From Streptomyces sp. AC558_RSS880 (GTDB taxonomy: Bacteria > Actinomycetota > Actinomycetes > Streptomycetales > Streptomycetaceae), in assembly GCF_019049255.1 (NCBI RefSeq), contig NZ_JAGMUJ010000191.1, forward strand, positions 152,657 through 216,656: DNA of 64,000 nt, read 5' to 3'. Made by a program: the position numbers and the translations under genes. The number at the start of each line of letters is the position of its first letter. The stretch's first letter is position 1. The notes under the pieces are model-generated. The model saw only the letters and a program-made list of their open reading frames with translations, was not told the origin of the DNA and did no database searches. Positions 1 to 8,952 of the stretch are shown here, one piece after another.

Positions 1-168
1 CCTCCACCTTTGATCTTGCGCGGTGCCCCGCTCTTCGGGGTGGGGGTGAAGCGCATCTCGGGACCACTCCTCCCTCGGCTGTGGGCACGGATCCGCGCTG
101 TTGGACCGCGTCCGCGACGGCCGTCACACGACACGGACAGCAGTGACGGAGGCCGAGGCGACGCAAAA
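1..168. other. Intergenic edge, no gene seen
   Basis: The open frames here lack codon structure and overlap the terminator of the next operon. I see no recognisable gene, RNA or repeat. Confidence 0.5.
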
Positions 169-202
169 CAGCCCCCGACCGGTACGGACCGGCCGGGGGC
201 TG
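169..202 (-). terminator. Intrinsic terminator of the bxl operon
   Basis: A 14-bp stem (CAGCCCCCGACCGG against CCGGCCGGGGGCTG, one mismatch) with a 6-nt loop. Read on the minus strand it is followed by TTTTGC. It lies 14 bp past the stop codon of the GH3 gene, so it should end the minus-strand bxl transcript. Confidence 0.85.
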
Positions 203-215
203 TGTCGGATCCGGC

Positions 216-2597
216 TCAGCCCTGTTCCACCGGCTCCTGGGTGAAGGACGCGTGGAAGCGGCGGGTGTGGTCCACCCGGCGTTCCGGGCCGGTCAGGGTG
301 ACCGTCGCCGTCAGGCGTGCGTCGGTGCTCGAGGCGGCCAGGCGGAGTTCCAGGTCACCGGGTTCGACGATCCGGCGGCCGTCACGTCCGGTGAAGGACG
401 CCACGTCGGCCGGGACCGTGACGCTGACGCGGCGGGACTCCCCCGGCTCCAGCTCCACCCTGGCGTAACCGACGAGCCGCTGCACCGGCTGGACGACGGA
501 GGCGACCGGGTCGTGCAGGTACAGCTGGACGACCTCGGTGCCGGGCCGTTCGCCGGTGTTGCGAACCGTGAGGGCGAGGGTGAACTCGCCGTCCGTGCCC
601 GCCTCACGCGCGTCCACGGCGAGGTCGCTCCAGGCGAACGTCGTGTACGTCAGGCCGTGGCCGAAGCCGAACGCCGGCGTCGGGTCGATGTTGGACACCT
701 CGCTGAGCTGGGCGAGGCGTGCGCCGAGGTAGGTGGTCGGCTGGGACCCCGGGCCGCGCGGCACGCTGACCGGAAGCCGTCCGGAGGGGTTGGTGCGGCC
801 GCTGAGCACACCGGCGATCGCGTGGGTGCCCGCGACTCCGGGGAAGAAGGACTGCACGATCGCCGAGGACTCGGTGACGGCGCGGCCGAGCGCGTACGGC
901 CGCCCGGCGAGCAGGACGGTCACCACCGGCGTGCCGGAGTCGAGCAGCGCGTCGAGCAGGTGCTGCTGGGCGCCGGGCAGGGCGAGGGACTCCGCGTCGC
1001 AGCCCTCGCCGCTGGTGCCGCGGCCGAACAGGCCCGCGCGGTCGCCGAGGACCGCGATAACGATGTCCGCGTCCCTGGCCGCGTCCACCGCCTCGCCGAT
1101 GCCGGAGAGGTCCCCGTCGTCGACGCCGGTGCCGCGGACGGCGGTGATCTCCGCGTCGGGGAACTCGGCGGCCAGGGTGTCCCGCAGGGTGGGCAGGTCG
1201 ATGCCGACCGGGACGTCCGGGTGCTGCACGCCCACGTGCTGGGGGAAGGAGTAGCAGCCCAGTACGGCGGTGGCCTCGGCCGCGTTGGGGCCGACCAGGG
1301 CGATGCGGCGGGGCCGGGCCAGCGGCAGGGTGCCGTCGTTGGTGAGCAGGACGACCGCCTTCTCGGCGATCTCACGGGCCAGTTCCCGGTTCTCGGGCCG
1401 GTCCAGGTCGATCTTGCCGCGCAGGGCGTCCGGGTCGTCCAGGTCCACGCCGTCGAGCGCGGGCGGCACCGGGCTCCAGTCCGGGTCGAGCAGGCCGAGC
1501 GCCGCCTTCTGGCCGAGGACGCGGCGCAGGGCGCGGTCGATGAGCTCCTCGGGGACGCGGCCGGCGGTGACGGCCTCGGCGAGCGGCGCGCCGAACGTCT
1601 TGACGGTGGGCAGCTCGATGTCGACACCGGCCTTCAGCGCGGCGCCCGCGGCCTCGGCCCAGTCTCCGGCGATGCCGTGCAGGGTCTTGAGGAAGGCGAT
1701 GCCGAAGTAGTCGGCGACGACGGTGCCGTCGAAGCCCCAGGTGTCGCGGAGCAGTCCGGTCAGCAGGCTCTCGTCGGCCGCGGCGGGGACGCCGTCGGTG
1801 TCCGTGTAGGAGTGCATCACGGAGCGGGCGCCGCCCTCGCGGATCGCCATCTCGAACGGCGGCAGCAGGACGTCGGCCCGTTCGCGGGCGCCCATGGGCG
1901 CGGGGGCGAGGTTGCGTCCGGCGCGGGAGGCCGAGTAGCCGACGAAGTGCTTGAGGGTGGCGACGATCCCGGCGGACTCCAGGCCCTGGACGTACGCGGT
2001 GCCGATGGTGCCGACGAGGTAGGGGTCCTCGCCGATGGTCTCCTCCACCCGGCCCCAGCGGGCGTCGCGGACCACGTCGAGGACGGGGGCGAGGCCCTGG
2101 TGGATGCCGACGGACCGCATGTCGCGGCCGATGGCGGCGGCCATCCGGCGCACCGCGTCCGGGTCGAAGGTGGCGCCCCAGGACAGCGGGACGGGGTAGG
2201 CGGTGGCGCCCCAGGCGGCGAAGCCGGCCAGGCACTCCTCGTGCGCGACGGCGGGAATGCCGAAGCGGCCCGCCGCGGTGATGCGGGACTGGGTGCGCAG
2301 CAGGGAGAGCGCGCCGAGCGCCGGGTCGACGGGTGCGGTGCCGAAGGGGCGGGTCAGCTGGCCCAGTCCGCTGGGAAGGAGCGCGTCGAGGTCGACGGCC
2401 TCCTCCATGTCGTGCTGGTGCGGGGCGACCTCGCCGCCGTTGGCGGACGCGCCGACCCACACGCCGTACAGCTGGGCGATCTTCTCCTGAAGGGTCATCG
2501 CGCCGATCAGCGCGTCGACTCTGGCGGCGACGGGGTGGGAGGGGTCGTTCCAGAGGGGGATTTCGGGGGTGGTCTCTACGGCCACGTCGGCAGTCAC
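216..2597 (-). CDS. bxlA: GH3 beta-xylosidase/beta-glucosidase (BxlA-like)
   Basis: Glycoside hydrolase family 3 enzyme of 793 residues, predicted to split short oligosaccharides brought in by the ABC genes upstream. There is no signal peptide, so it is cytoplasmic. The N-terminal GH3 barrel carries a KHFVGYS motif and VVADYFGI, in which Asp296 is the expected nucleophile. The C-terminal GH3 domain and a final fibronectin-III-like domain complete the usual three-part layout. The GTG start at 2597 overlaps the permease stop as GTGA, indicating translational coupling; a longer open frame upstream is only permease shadow. Length and operon order match the BxlA enzyme of the Streptomyces bxlEFGA operon as I recall it. 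Beta-xylosidase versus beta-glucosidase cannot be decided from sequence alone. Confidence 0.88.
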   Translation of the reverse strand: MTADVAVETTPEIPLWNDPSHPVAARVDALIGAMTLQEKIAQLYGVWVGASANGGEVAPHQHDMEEAVDLDALLPSGLGQLTRPFGTAPVDPALGALSLLRTQSRITAAGRFGIPAVAHEECLAGFAAWGATAYPVPLSWGATFDPDAVRRMAAAIGRDMRSVGIHQGLAPVLDVVRDARWGRVEETIGEDPYLVGTIGTAYVQGLESAGIVATLKHFVGYSASRAGRNLAPAPMGARERADVLLPPFEMAIREGGARSVMHSYTDTDGVPAAADESLLTGLLRDTWGFDGTVVADYFGIAFLKTLHGIAGDWAEAAGAALKAGVDIELPTVKTFGAPLAEAVTAGRVPEELIDRALRRVLGQKAALGLLDPDWSPVPPALDGVDLDDPDALRGKIDLDRPENRELAREIAEKAVVLLTNDGTLPLARPRRIALVGPNAAEATAVLGCYSFPQHVGVQHPDVPVGIDLPTLRDTLAAEFPDAEITAVRGTGVDDGDLSGIGEAVDAARDADIVIAVLGDRAGLFGRGTSGEGCDAESLALPGAQQHLLDALLDSGTPVVTVLLAGRPYALGRAVTESSAIVQSFFPGVAGTHAIAGVLSGRTNPSGRLPVSVPRGPGSQPTTYLGARLAQLSEVSNIDPTPAFGFGHGLTYTTFAWSDLAVDAREAGTDGEFTLALTVRNTGERPGTEVVQLYLHDPVASVVQPVQRLVGYARVELEPGESRRVSVTVPADVASFTGRDGRRIVEPGDLELRLAASSTDARLTATVTLTGPERRVDHTRRFHASFTQEPVEQG

Positions 2598-3412
2598 TTT
2601 CCTCCGACGCCCATCAGACCCTGGACCAGGGCGCGACGGGCGAACAGGTAGACGAGCAGGATGGGCACCATGGACAGCACCACGGCTCCCAGCAGACCGG
2701 GGATGTCGATGCCGTGTTCGGTCTGGAAGTTGTACAGGCCGAGGGTGACGACCTTGGTGGACTCGGACTGGGTCAGGACGAGCGGGAACAGGAAGCCGTT
2801 CCAGGCCTGGAGCGCGGAGAAGACCACGATCGTGGACAGTCCGCCCCTCGACAGCGGCAGGACGAGCTGGAAGAACATGCGCCGCGGGGTGGCGCCGTCC
2901 ATGGCCATGGCCTCGTACAGCTCCGGGGAGATGTCGCGCATCGCGCCGCTGAGGATCAGTGCCGACATGGGCAGGCAGAACGCGGCCGTGGGCAGGATGA
3001 CACCCAGCAGGTTGTCGTACAGCCCGGCCTCGCTGATCAGGTAGAACATCGGCACGATGACGGCCTGGGCCGGGATGGCGAGGCCGAGCAGGAACAGCCG
3101 GAAGATCGCCGACGTGGCCCGGCCGCGGCTGCGGACGATCGCGTAGGCGAGCGGCGGGACCAGCAGCAGCACGATGCCGATCACACAGGCGGTGACGACG
3201 AGCGTGTTGAAGAAGTACTGGCCGAAGCCGGAGTCGAAGGCGCCGGTGTAGTTGTCCAGGGTGAAGCTGTCCGGGATGGAGACCGGGCCGTTCTCGGCGT
3301 AGTCCTGGCGGGTGCGCAGGGTCGCGGCGAGCATCACGTACAGCGGCAGGCCGACGACGAAGAGCCAGAAGAGCGAGCCGACGCCGGCCACGTAGTTCGG
3401 TCGGCGCCTCAT
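2594..3412 (-). CDS. bxlG: Carbohydrate ABC permease (BxlG-like)
   Basis: Inner-membrane subunit of a CUT1-type sugar ABC importer, 272 residues and about six membrane segments. The EAA loop YEAMAMDGATPRRMFFQLVLP, which docks the ATPase, is intact. Its ATG overlaps the stop of the first permease by 4 bp and its stop overlaps the GH3 start by 4 bp, so the three genes are co-translated. No ATPase gene is present in the operon; Streptomyces sugar importers of this class usually share the distant MsiK ATPase, which is the likely partner here too. Confidence 0.9.
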   Translation of the reverse strand: MRRRPNYVAGVGSLFWLFVVGLPLYVMLAATLRTRQDYAENGPVSIPDSFTLDNYTGAFDSGFGQYFFNTLVVTACVIGIVLLLVPPLAYAIVRSRGRATSAIFRLFLLGLAIPAQAVIVPMFYLISEAGLYDNLLGVILPTAAFCLPMSALILSGAMRDISPELYEAMAMDGATPRRMFFQLVLPLSRGGLSTIVVFSALQAWNGFLFPLVLTQSESTKVVTLGLYNFQTEHGIDIPGLLGAVVLSMVPILLVYLFARRALVQGLMGVGGK

Positions 3413-4326
3413 GACACACCTTCCATGGAGCTGCGCATCTTGTCGTAGCCGGAGACCCGGACGACGATCAGCGAGATGATCGTGGACGCGACGACCAGGG
3501 CCAGGGCGATCGCGGAGCCGGTGCCGTAGTCGAAGCTCTTGAACGCCTTGTCGTACATGTAGTAGGCGCTGATGGTGGTGTCGGTGCCGGGGCCGCCCTG
3601 GGTCAGGATGAGGACCGTCTCGAAGGTGGTCAGGCCGCCGACGATCATCAGGATCATCGAGGTGATCATCGAGTTGCGCAGCTGCGGCAGCGTGATGTGG
3701 AAGAACTGCCGGTAGCGGCCCGCTCCGTCGATCTCCGCGGCCTGGTAGAGCACTTGGGGGATCGCGCGGGCGGCGCCCTGGTAGATCAGGGTGTGGAACG
3801 GGGTGAACTGCCAGGTGCTGACGAACGCCAGCACGCCGATGGCGGTGGCCTGTTCACCGAACAGGTTGCCGTCGCCGAAGAGCCAGGTGGCCTCGGCCGG
3901 GATGCCGAAGTTCGGGTCGAGCAGCGCCCGCCAGAGCACGGAGACGGCCGTCGCGGACAGCAGCAGCGGGATGAAGTAGATGACGGACAGTACGGCCCGG
4001 TTGCGCTGGTGACCGGCGGCCCAGACGCCGAGCACGATGCTCAGCGGCGTCTGGATGACCACGCCGAGCACGGTCAGGAGCAGGGTCAGCCAGATGCTCT
4101 TGAGCATCACCGGGTCGTCCATCAGGCGCGACCAGTTGTCCATGCCGACGAACTCGGGCGAGCTGAGCCCGTCCCAGGTCATGAAGGACAGCACCGCCAC
4201 CATGATCAGCGGGGTGATCGCGAAGAGGGCGAAGAACACTGCGGCGGGCAGCGCCCAGGCGAAGCCGGGGCGTCCCACCTTCGTTGCGGACGAGGCGGGC
4301 CGGGCGCTCGTGATCTTTGTGGTCAT
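3409..4326 (-). CDS. bxlF: Carbohydrate ABC permease (BxlF-like)
   Basis: First permease of the importer, 305 residues, six predicted membrane helices after a short cytoplasmic N-terminus. The EAA loop reads AAEIDGAGRYRQFFHITLP. It begins 10 bp after the binding-protein stop and ends in an ATGA overlap with the next permease. It belongs to the MalF/UgpA side of the CUT1 family. The substrate is inferred from the operon, probably xylobiose or xylo-oligosaccharides. Confidence 0.9.
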   Translation of the reverse strand: MTTKITSARPASSATKVGRPGFAWALPAAVFFALFAITPLIMVAVLSFMTWDGLSSPEFVGMDNWSRLMDDPVMLKSIWLTLLLTVLGVVIQTPLSIVLGVWAAGHQRNRAVLSVIYFIPLLLSATAVSVLWRALLDPNFGIPAEATWLFGDGNLFGEQATAIGVLAFVSTWQFTPFHTLIYQGAARAIPQVLYQAAEIDGAGRYRQFFHITLPQLRNSMITSMILMIVGGLTTFETVLILTQGGPGTDTTISAYYMYDKAFKSFDYGTGSAIALALVVASTIISLIVVRVSGYDKMRSSMEGVS

Positions 4327-4336
4327 GAGCCGTTCG

Positions 4337-5641
4337 TCACTCGGTGGGGAGGGCCTGCATGGCCTTGATGAAGCCGTCCGTGTCGAGCTGTCCGTTGAAG
4401 AACTGCTGGATGGCCTTGTGCATGTCCGAGCTGGCCTTCTGCGGGTACGCCTGGTCCCAGGAGAGCTGGAACGACGGGGCGTCGGCGACCAGGTCGTACT
4501 GGAAGCGCGAGTACTCGGCGTTGCCCGCGGTCTCGATGAACTTGTCGGTGTTGGTCGTGGTCGGCAGGTTGCCGATCTCCAGCTGCGCCTTGACGAACTC
4601 GTCGGAGTACATGAGCTTCAGGAACTCGGCAACGGCCTCGGGGTGCTTGGTCTTCTTCATCACCGAGTAGTAGTTGTTGGTGTTGCCGGCGACGTTGGTC
4701 GGGTCGCCCTTGCCGCCCTCGACGGTCGGGAAGGCGGTGTAGCCGAGGCTCTTCTCGGCGAACTCCGGGTGGTCCGTCAGCTGCTGGGAGTAGTACCAGG
4801 AACCCATCAGCTCGAAGCCGGCCTTGCCCGAGGCCAGCAGCTGGACCGAGCCGCCGTTGGTGTACTTGACGGAGTCGTAGTTCTTGCCGAAGGCGCCGGC
4901 GTCGACGAGCTCCCTGATCCTGTCCAGGGCCTTCTTCGCGTCCGGGCTCTCCCAGGCGCTCTTGTCGCCCCCGACGGCCTTCGCGAACAGCTCCGGACCG
5001 GCGATGCGGTCGAAGAGGTACTGGAACCACATCTGCGTCGGCCAGACGTCGCCGCCGCCGAGTGCGATCGGCGTGACGCCCGCGTCCTTGAGCTTCTCGA
5101 CCGCGTCGAGCAGCTCGTCCCAGGTCTTCGGCGGCTTGATGCCCGCCTCGTCGAGGACTTCCTTGTTGTGGAAGAGCAGGACCGGCTGGGTGCCGCGCAT
5201 CGGGATGCCGTACGGCTTGCCGTCGACGACGGCGTTGTTGAAGACGGACGGCAGGAACTTGTTCTCCAGGTCCGGGTTCTTCTTGATGAAGTCGTCGAGC
5301 GGCATCAGCAGGTCGGCCTTGACGAACGGCTTGATGCTGCCGCCGCCCCAGTTGTAGAAGACGTCCGGGGCCTGCGGGGTGTTGATGATCGTCTGCAGCT
5401 TCTTCTGGTAGTCCGCACCGGGGATGGTGTCGAGGACGACCTTGACGTCGGACGTCTTGTTGAACGTGTCGACGATCTGCTTCTCGACCTTGTTGGTGGC
5501 GTCCCCGTAGACCAGGACATGGATCTTGCCGTCGTTCGCCGACGCCCCGCCGTTCCCGTCGCCACAGGCCGAGAGGCTCAGTGCGAGGGTGAGCGTCGCA
5601 CCGCAGGCGACCAGTCTGGGCAAGCGCGCACGTGTCTTCAT
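4337..5641 (-). CDS. bxlE: Sugar-binding lipoprotein (BxlE-like)
   Basis: Extracellular solute-binding protein of 434 residues, family 1. The signal sequence ends in the lipobox LSLSAC, so the mature protein is lipid-anchored. The sequence GTQPVLLFHNKEVLDEAG and the Trp/Tyr-rich cleft segments are typical of this family. The ATG at 5641 follows AAAGGCGAACG as ribosome binding site; the longer open frame seen upstream is shadow. It is first in the bxlEFGA operon, and the palindromes just upstream overlap its leader, so a repressor bound there would block both transcription and ribosome access. Confidence 0.88.
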   Translation of the reverse strand: MKTRARLPRLVACGATLTLALSLSACGDGNGGASANDGKIHVLVYGDATNKVEKQIVDTFNKTSDVKVVLDTIPGADYQKKLQTIINTPQAPDVFYNWGGGSIKPFVKADLLMPLDDFIKKNPDLENKFLPSVFNNAVVDGKPYGIPMRGTQPVLLFHNKEVLDEAGIKPPKTWDELLDAVEKLKDAGVTPIALGGGDVWPTQMWFQYLFDRIAGPELFAKAVGGDKSAWESPDAKKALDRIRELVDAGAFGKNYDSVKYTNGGSVQLLASGKAGFELMGSWYYSQQLTDHPEFAEKSLGYTAFPTVEGGKGDPTNVAGNTNNYYSVMKKTKHPEAVAEFLKLMYSDEFVKAQLEIGNLPTTTNTDKFIETAGNAEYSRFQYDLVADAPSFQLSWDQAYPQKASSDMHKAIQQFFNGQLDTDGFIKAMQALPTE

Positions 5642-5648
5642 CGTTCGC

Positions 5649-5680
5649 CTTTCGAAAGTTTCGGCATCATCACCGAAAGT
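5649..5680. promoter_or_regulatory. CGAAA-N-TTTCG operator of the bxl operon
   Basis: The perfect inverted repeat CGAAAGTTTCG at 5653-5663 overlaps a second palindrome CTTTCGAAAG at 5649-5658, and a further half site CGAAAG lies at 5674-5679. The cluster is between bxlE and the divergent LacI gene and touches the bxlE ribosome binding site. The same 11-mer occurs upstream of xlnB. As I recall, BxlR and the xylanase regulators of Streptomyces bind this type of sequence. Confidence 0.75.
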
Positions 5681-5779
5681 CCATGCCGTGGGACAGTAGG
5701 TCAGACCCGTGTTTCGGTCAACGGTCGGAACCGTACTCACCCAAACCGTTATCGTCGCGCGGTGCCCTATCCTGCGGGT

Positions 5780-6802
5780 ATGCACGATGACGACGAGGCA
5801 AGTGGCAGAGTAACCCTGGCCGCGGTCGCGAAAGAGGCCGGCGTTTCGATGCCGACAGTTTCGAAGGTCCTCAACGGCCGTTCGGACGTCTCCCGCGCGA
5901 CCCGGGCCAAGGTGGAGCGGCTGCTGGAGGTCCACGGCTACCGCAGGCGCGCCCAGGCGGCGTCCCGCTCCCCGCTCATCGAGCTCGTCTTCCACGAACT
6001 GGACAGCATCTGGGCGATGGAGCTGATCAGGGGCGTGGAGAACGTCGCCAGGGAGAACCGCGCGACGGTGGTGCTCACCGAGAGCGGCACCCGGCACACG
6101 CCCGCGCCGGAATGGCTCCCGGGCGTGCTGCAGCGCAGGCCGCTGGGCGTCGTGCTGGTCTTCTCCACGCTCCCGGAGGACGTCAAGCGGCGGCTCAGGG
6201 CGGCGGCCATCCCCTTCGTCGTCATCGACCCGGCGGGCGACCCCGACCCGGACGTGCCCTCGGTCGGCTCGGCGAACTGGGCCGGTGGTCTCGCCGCCAC
6301 CCGTCATCTCACCGAGCAGGGGCACGAACGGGTCGCGATCATCACCGGGCCCGAGGACGTACTGTGCTCACTGGCGCGCCTCGACGGCTACCGCTCGGCC
6401 ATGGCGATGGCGGGTCTGGAGGCCGATCCGCGGCTGATGCGCTTCGGCGACTTCCACGTGCAGGGCGGCTTCGAGCACGCCATGGACCTGCTGGAGGGGC
6501 CGGACCGGCCCACGGCGGTCTTCGCGGGCAGCGACCTCCAGGCGCTCGGCGTGCTGGAGGCGGCCCGGGTCAAGGGCCTGCGCGTGCCGGAGGACCTGTC
6601 GGTGGTCGGCTACGACGACGTGCCACTGGCGCAGTGGTCGAGCCCGCCGCTCACCACGGTCCACCAGCCGCTGCGGCACATGGCCGAGGAGGCCGCCCGG
6701 ATGCTGCTCCGCCCGGACGATCCCGGCACGGCCGCCCAGCGCATAGAACTGGCGACACACCTGGTGGTGCGGCAGAGCACGGCTCCGCCCAAGAAGGCGT
6801 GA
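5780..6802 (+). CDS. bxlR: LacI-family repressor of the bxl operon
   Basis: LacI/GalR regulator of 340 residues. The N-terminal helix-turn-helix reads VTLAAVAKEAGVSMPTVSKV, followed by the hinge and a periplasmic-binding-like sensor domain with the closing segment VVGYDDVPLAQWSSPPLTT. It is divergent from bxlE, 138 bp away, and the CGAAA-N-TTTCG operator lies between them, so it is the likely ligand-responsive repressor of both. An in-frame GTG at 5762 could extend it by six residues. The name bxlR rests on position, family and operator; the inducer is inferred to be xylobiose. Confidence 0.85.
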   Translation: MHDDDEASGRVTLAAVAKEAGVSMPTVSKVLNGRSDVSRATRAKVERLLEVHGYRRRAQAASRSPLIELVFHELDSIWAMELIRGVENVARENRATVVLTESGTRHTPAPEWLPGVLQRRPLGVVLVFSTLPEDVKRRLRAAAIPFVVIDPAGDPDPDVPSVGSANWAGGLAATRHLTEQGHERVAIITGPEDVLCSLARLDGYRSAMAMAGLEADPRLMRFGDFHVQGGFEHAMDLLEGPDRPTAVFAGSDLQALGVLEAARVKGLRVPEDLSVVGYDDVPLAQWSSPPLTTVHQPLRHMAEEAARMLLRPDDPGTAAQRIELATHLVVRQSTAPPKKA

Positions 6803-7031
6803 GGGACGCGGGGCGGGCCGCTGAAGGGCGGCCGGCCCGGCGTGCGACGCCGTGTCGGCACGAGGCCGGGCCGGGGACGCGGCTCCCGTGCGTGCCGCCC
6901 ACCGTCTCGCGCGGCCGGTGGGTGCGGCCTGGAGGGCGGTGGGGCGAGGCCGAGGAACGCAAGGGAGGTTCGAATGTTTCGAGGCCTCCCGGAATCACGC
7001 CGCCTCGGCGTATGAGCCGTCTCATGCGCCG
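6803..7031. other. Intergenic, possible extra CGAA-TTCG site
   Basis: No gene is supported. CGAATGTTTCG at 6971-6981 differs by one base from the operator of the bxl and xlnB promoters. A GGGAGG ribosome-binding-like sequence precedes ATGTTTCGAGGC here, but the frame ends after 13 codons. Confidence 0.35.
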
Positions 7032-7250
7032 TCAGCCCCCGGCAGTGAAGGCATGCGAGTCCCGCCCCCGGTCGATCGAGCCGAAACGTTGCGCGATTTC
7101 CGTTCGGGCCGCGTGCCGGTGGTCGCCGGGGGAGATTCCGCAGGAGCGCCGGAAGGCGCGGCTGAAGTCGGCGGGGTGACGGAAGCCCCGGCGGAGGCGG
7201 TCTCGCCGATCGCCCGCTCCCGCCTCCTGCTCGGCACGACCGCCTGAGGA
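7032..7250 (-). pseudogene. AraC-family regulator C-terminal remnant
   Basis: Minus-strand reading gives GFRHPADFSRAFRRSCGISP, a near-consensus second helix-turn-helix of AraC/XylS regulators, running to a TGA at 7032-7034. The expected preceding segment, ERAIGETASAG, is visible one frame away, so a frameshift lies near 7190-7200. Nothing of the N-terminal sensor domain or first helix-turn-helix is found upstream; sequence beyond about 7250 does not resemble the family. This is therefore a decayed 3' end of a regulator gene. The call rests on motif recognition only. Confidence 0.6.
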
Positions 7251-7263
7251 ATCGGCTCACCCC

Positions 7264-7293
7264 CGGGGGACCGGTGCGTGGACCGGTCCCCCG
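7264..7293 (-). terminator. Stem-loop downstream of the GH1 gene
   Basis: A perfect 12-bp stem CGGGGGACCGGT / ACCGGTCCCCCG with a 6-nt loop. It lies 136 bp beyond the stop of the minus-strand beta-glucosidase gene. No T-tract follows on the minus strand, as is common for Streptomyces terminators. Confidence 0.55.
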
Positions 7294-7428
7294 TTCCGGC
7301 GGCGCCACCGGAACCTTCTCCTCGTCGCCGGGGCGCCGCCCGCCTCCTGTGCCGTACCGGGGATCACTTGGTCCTCGGCACACGGCGCGGGGGGCATGGG
7401 CGCAGCGCGCGCCACCGCGCCCGTCCGG

Positions 7429-8865
7429 TCAGACGCCGGGCAGGACGCCGGTGCGGGCCACCTCGGAGTACCAGCGGGCGCTGGCCTTGGGGATGCGGGT
7501 GCCGGTCGGATAGTCCACGTAGACGGCGCCGAAGCGCTTGCCGTAGCCGTGGGCCCACTCGAAGTTGTCCAGCAGCGACCATAGGAAGTAGCCGCGCACG
7601 TCCACGCCGTCGACGATGGCCCGGTGGACGGCGGCCAGGTGGCCGCGCACATAGGCGATCCGCGCGGGGTCGTTGACGTTCCCGGAGGGGTCGGCGTAGT
7701 CGTCGAAGGCGGCGCCGTTCTCGGTGATGACCAGCGGCAGCTTCGGGAAGTCGGACGACAGCCGGCGCAGCAGGTCGTACAGGCCGGTGGGGTCGACGGC
7801 CCAGCCCATGGCGGTGGTGTCGCCGGGCGGCTGGTGGAAGGCGACCTTGTCGGCGCCCGGCCAGGGGCTGTGGACGCTGTTGCCGTGTCCGTCGGAGGTG
7901 TGGGTGCCGGTGCCGTCGGCCTCGGAGACGACGGTGGGCGAGTAGTAGTTGACACCGAGGAAGTCCAGCGGCTGGTGGATCCGCTCGAGGTCGCCGTCGC
8001 GCACGAAGGACCAGTCGGTGAGCGCGGCGGTGTCCTTGAGCAGGTCCTCCGGGTAGGCGCCCTGCAGCATCGGGCCGGTGAAGACCCGGTTGGCGAGCGC
8101 GTCGATCCGGCGGACCGCGTCGGCGTCGGCGTCGCTGCCGGTGAGCGGGCGGACGTGGTGGATGTTGAGGGTGACCGAGCACTGGGCGGCGGCGGGAAGG
8201 CGGTCGCGCAGCGCCTGGACGGCCAGGCCGTGGCCCAGGTTGAGGTGGTGGGCGGCGCGCAGCGCGGCGACCGGGTCGGTGCGGCCGGGGGCGTGCACGC
8301 CGGAGCCGTAGCCGAGGAAGGAGCTGCACCAGGGCTCGTTGAGGGTGGTCCAGGTCTTCACCCGGTCACCGAGGGCGTCCGCGGCGAGGGCCGCGTACTC
8401 GGCGAACCGTTCGGCCGTGGCGCGCTCGGGCCAGCCGCCGGCGTCCTCCAGTTCCTGCGGCAGGTCCCAGTGGTAGAGGGTGGCGACGGGCTGGATGCCC
8501 TTGTCCAGCAGCTCGTCGACGAGGCGCCGGTAGAAGTCCAGTCCCTTCTGCACGGCGGGGCCGCGCCCTGTGGGCTGGATCCGGGGCCAGGCCAGGGAGA
8601 ACCGGTAGGCGCCCAGGCCGAGTTCGGCCATGAGGGCGACGTCCTCGCGCCAGCGGTGGTAGTGGTCGGTGGCGATGTCACCGGTGTCTCCGTTGCGGAC
8701 CCGGCCCGGGGTGCGGGCGTAGGTGTCCCAGATGGACGGCGTGCGTCCGTCCTCGGCGGCGGCCCCCTCGATCTGGTAGGAGGCGGTCGCGGAGCCCCAG
8801 AGGAAGCCCTTGGGGAAGGTGCGGGCGGCGTCCGGGGCGGACGCGGTCTGCTGTGCGGTGACCAC
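7429..8865 (-). CDS. GH1 beta-glucosidase (BglC-like)
   Basis: Family 1 glycoside hydrolase, 478 residues, full length. Acid/base Glu177 in TLNEPW and nucleophile Glu382 in ITENGAA are both present, as are the N-terminal GFLWGSATASYQIEG and C-terminal WSLLDNFEW motifs. No signal peptide, so it hydrolyses imported cellobiose-type disaccharides in the cytoplasm. The GTG start at 8865 has GAAAGGAC at good spacing. It closes the ABC operon behind it after an 87-bp gap. The arrangement LacI, binding protein, two permeases, beta-glucosidase equals the cebR-cebEFG-bglC locus of other streptomycetes. Confidence 0.92.
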   Translation of the reverse strand: MVTAQQTASAPDAARTFPKGFLWGSATASYQIEGAAAEDGRTPSIWDTYARTPGRVRNGDTGDIATDHYHRWREDVALMAELGLGAYRFSLAWPRIQPTGRGPAVQKGLDFYRRLVDELLDKGIQPVATLYHWDLPQELEDAGGWPERATAERFAEYAALAADALGDRVKTWTTLNEPWCSSFLGYGSGVHAPGRTDPVAALRAAHHLNLGHGLAVQALRDRLPAAAQCSVTLNIHHVRPLTGSDADADAVRRIDALANRVFTGPMLQGAYPEDLLKDTAALTDWSFVRDGDLERIHQPLDFLGVNYYSPTVVSEADGTGTHTSDGHGNSVHSPWPGADKVAFHQPPGDTTAMGWAVDPTGLYDLLRRLSSDFPKLPLVITENGAAFDDYADPSGNVNDPARIAYVRGHLAAVHRAIVDGVDVRGYFLWSLLDNFEWAHGYGKRFGAVYVDYPTGTRIPKASARWYSEVARTGVLPGV

Positions 8866-8952
8866 GTAAGTCCTTTCGGGGTAAGGGGGTTCGCAGGCGG
8901 GTGCCTGGTGGGGGGCAGGGTGGGGGCGGGGTGCGGGCCCGGGTGCGGCGGG

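Noticed and set aside
252..2651. 799-codon plus-strand open frame opposite the GH3 gene
   Set aside because: It is the complement-frame shadow of a GH3 enzyme with clear catalytic motifs; its translation is low-complexity Gly/Arg/Val without domains.
6962..7016. Small frame MFRGLPESRR after a GGGAGG site
   Set aside because: Only 13 codons, no homology, and overlaps a probable operator-like palindrome.
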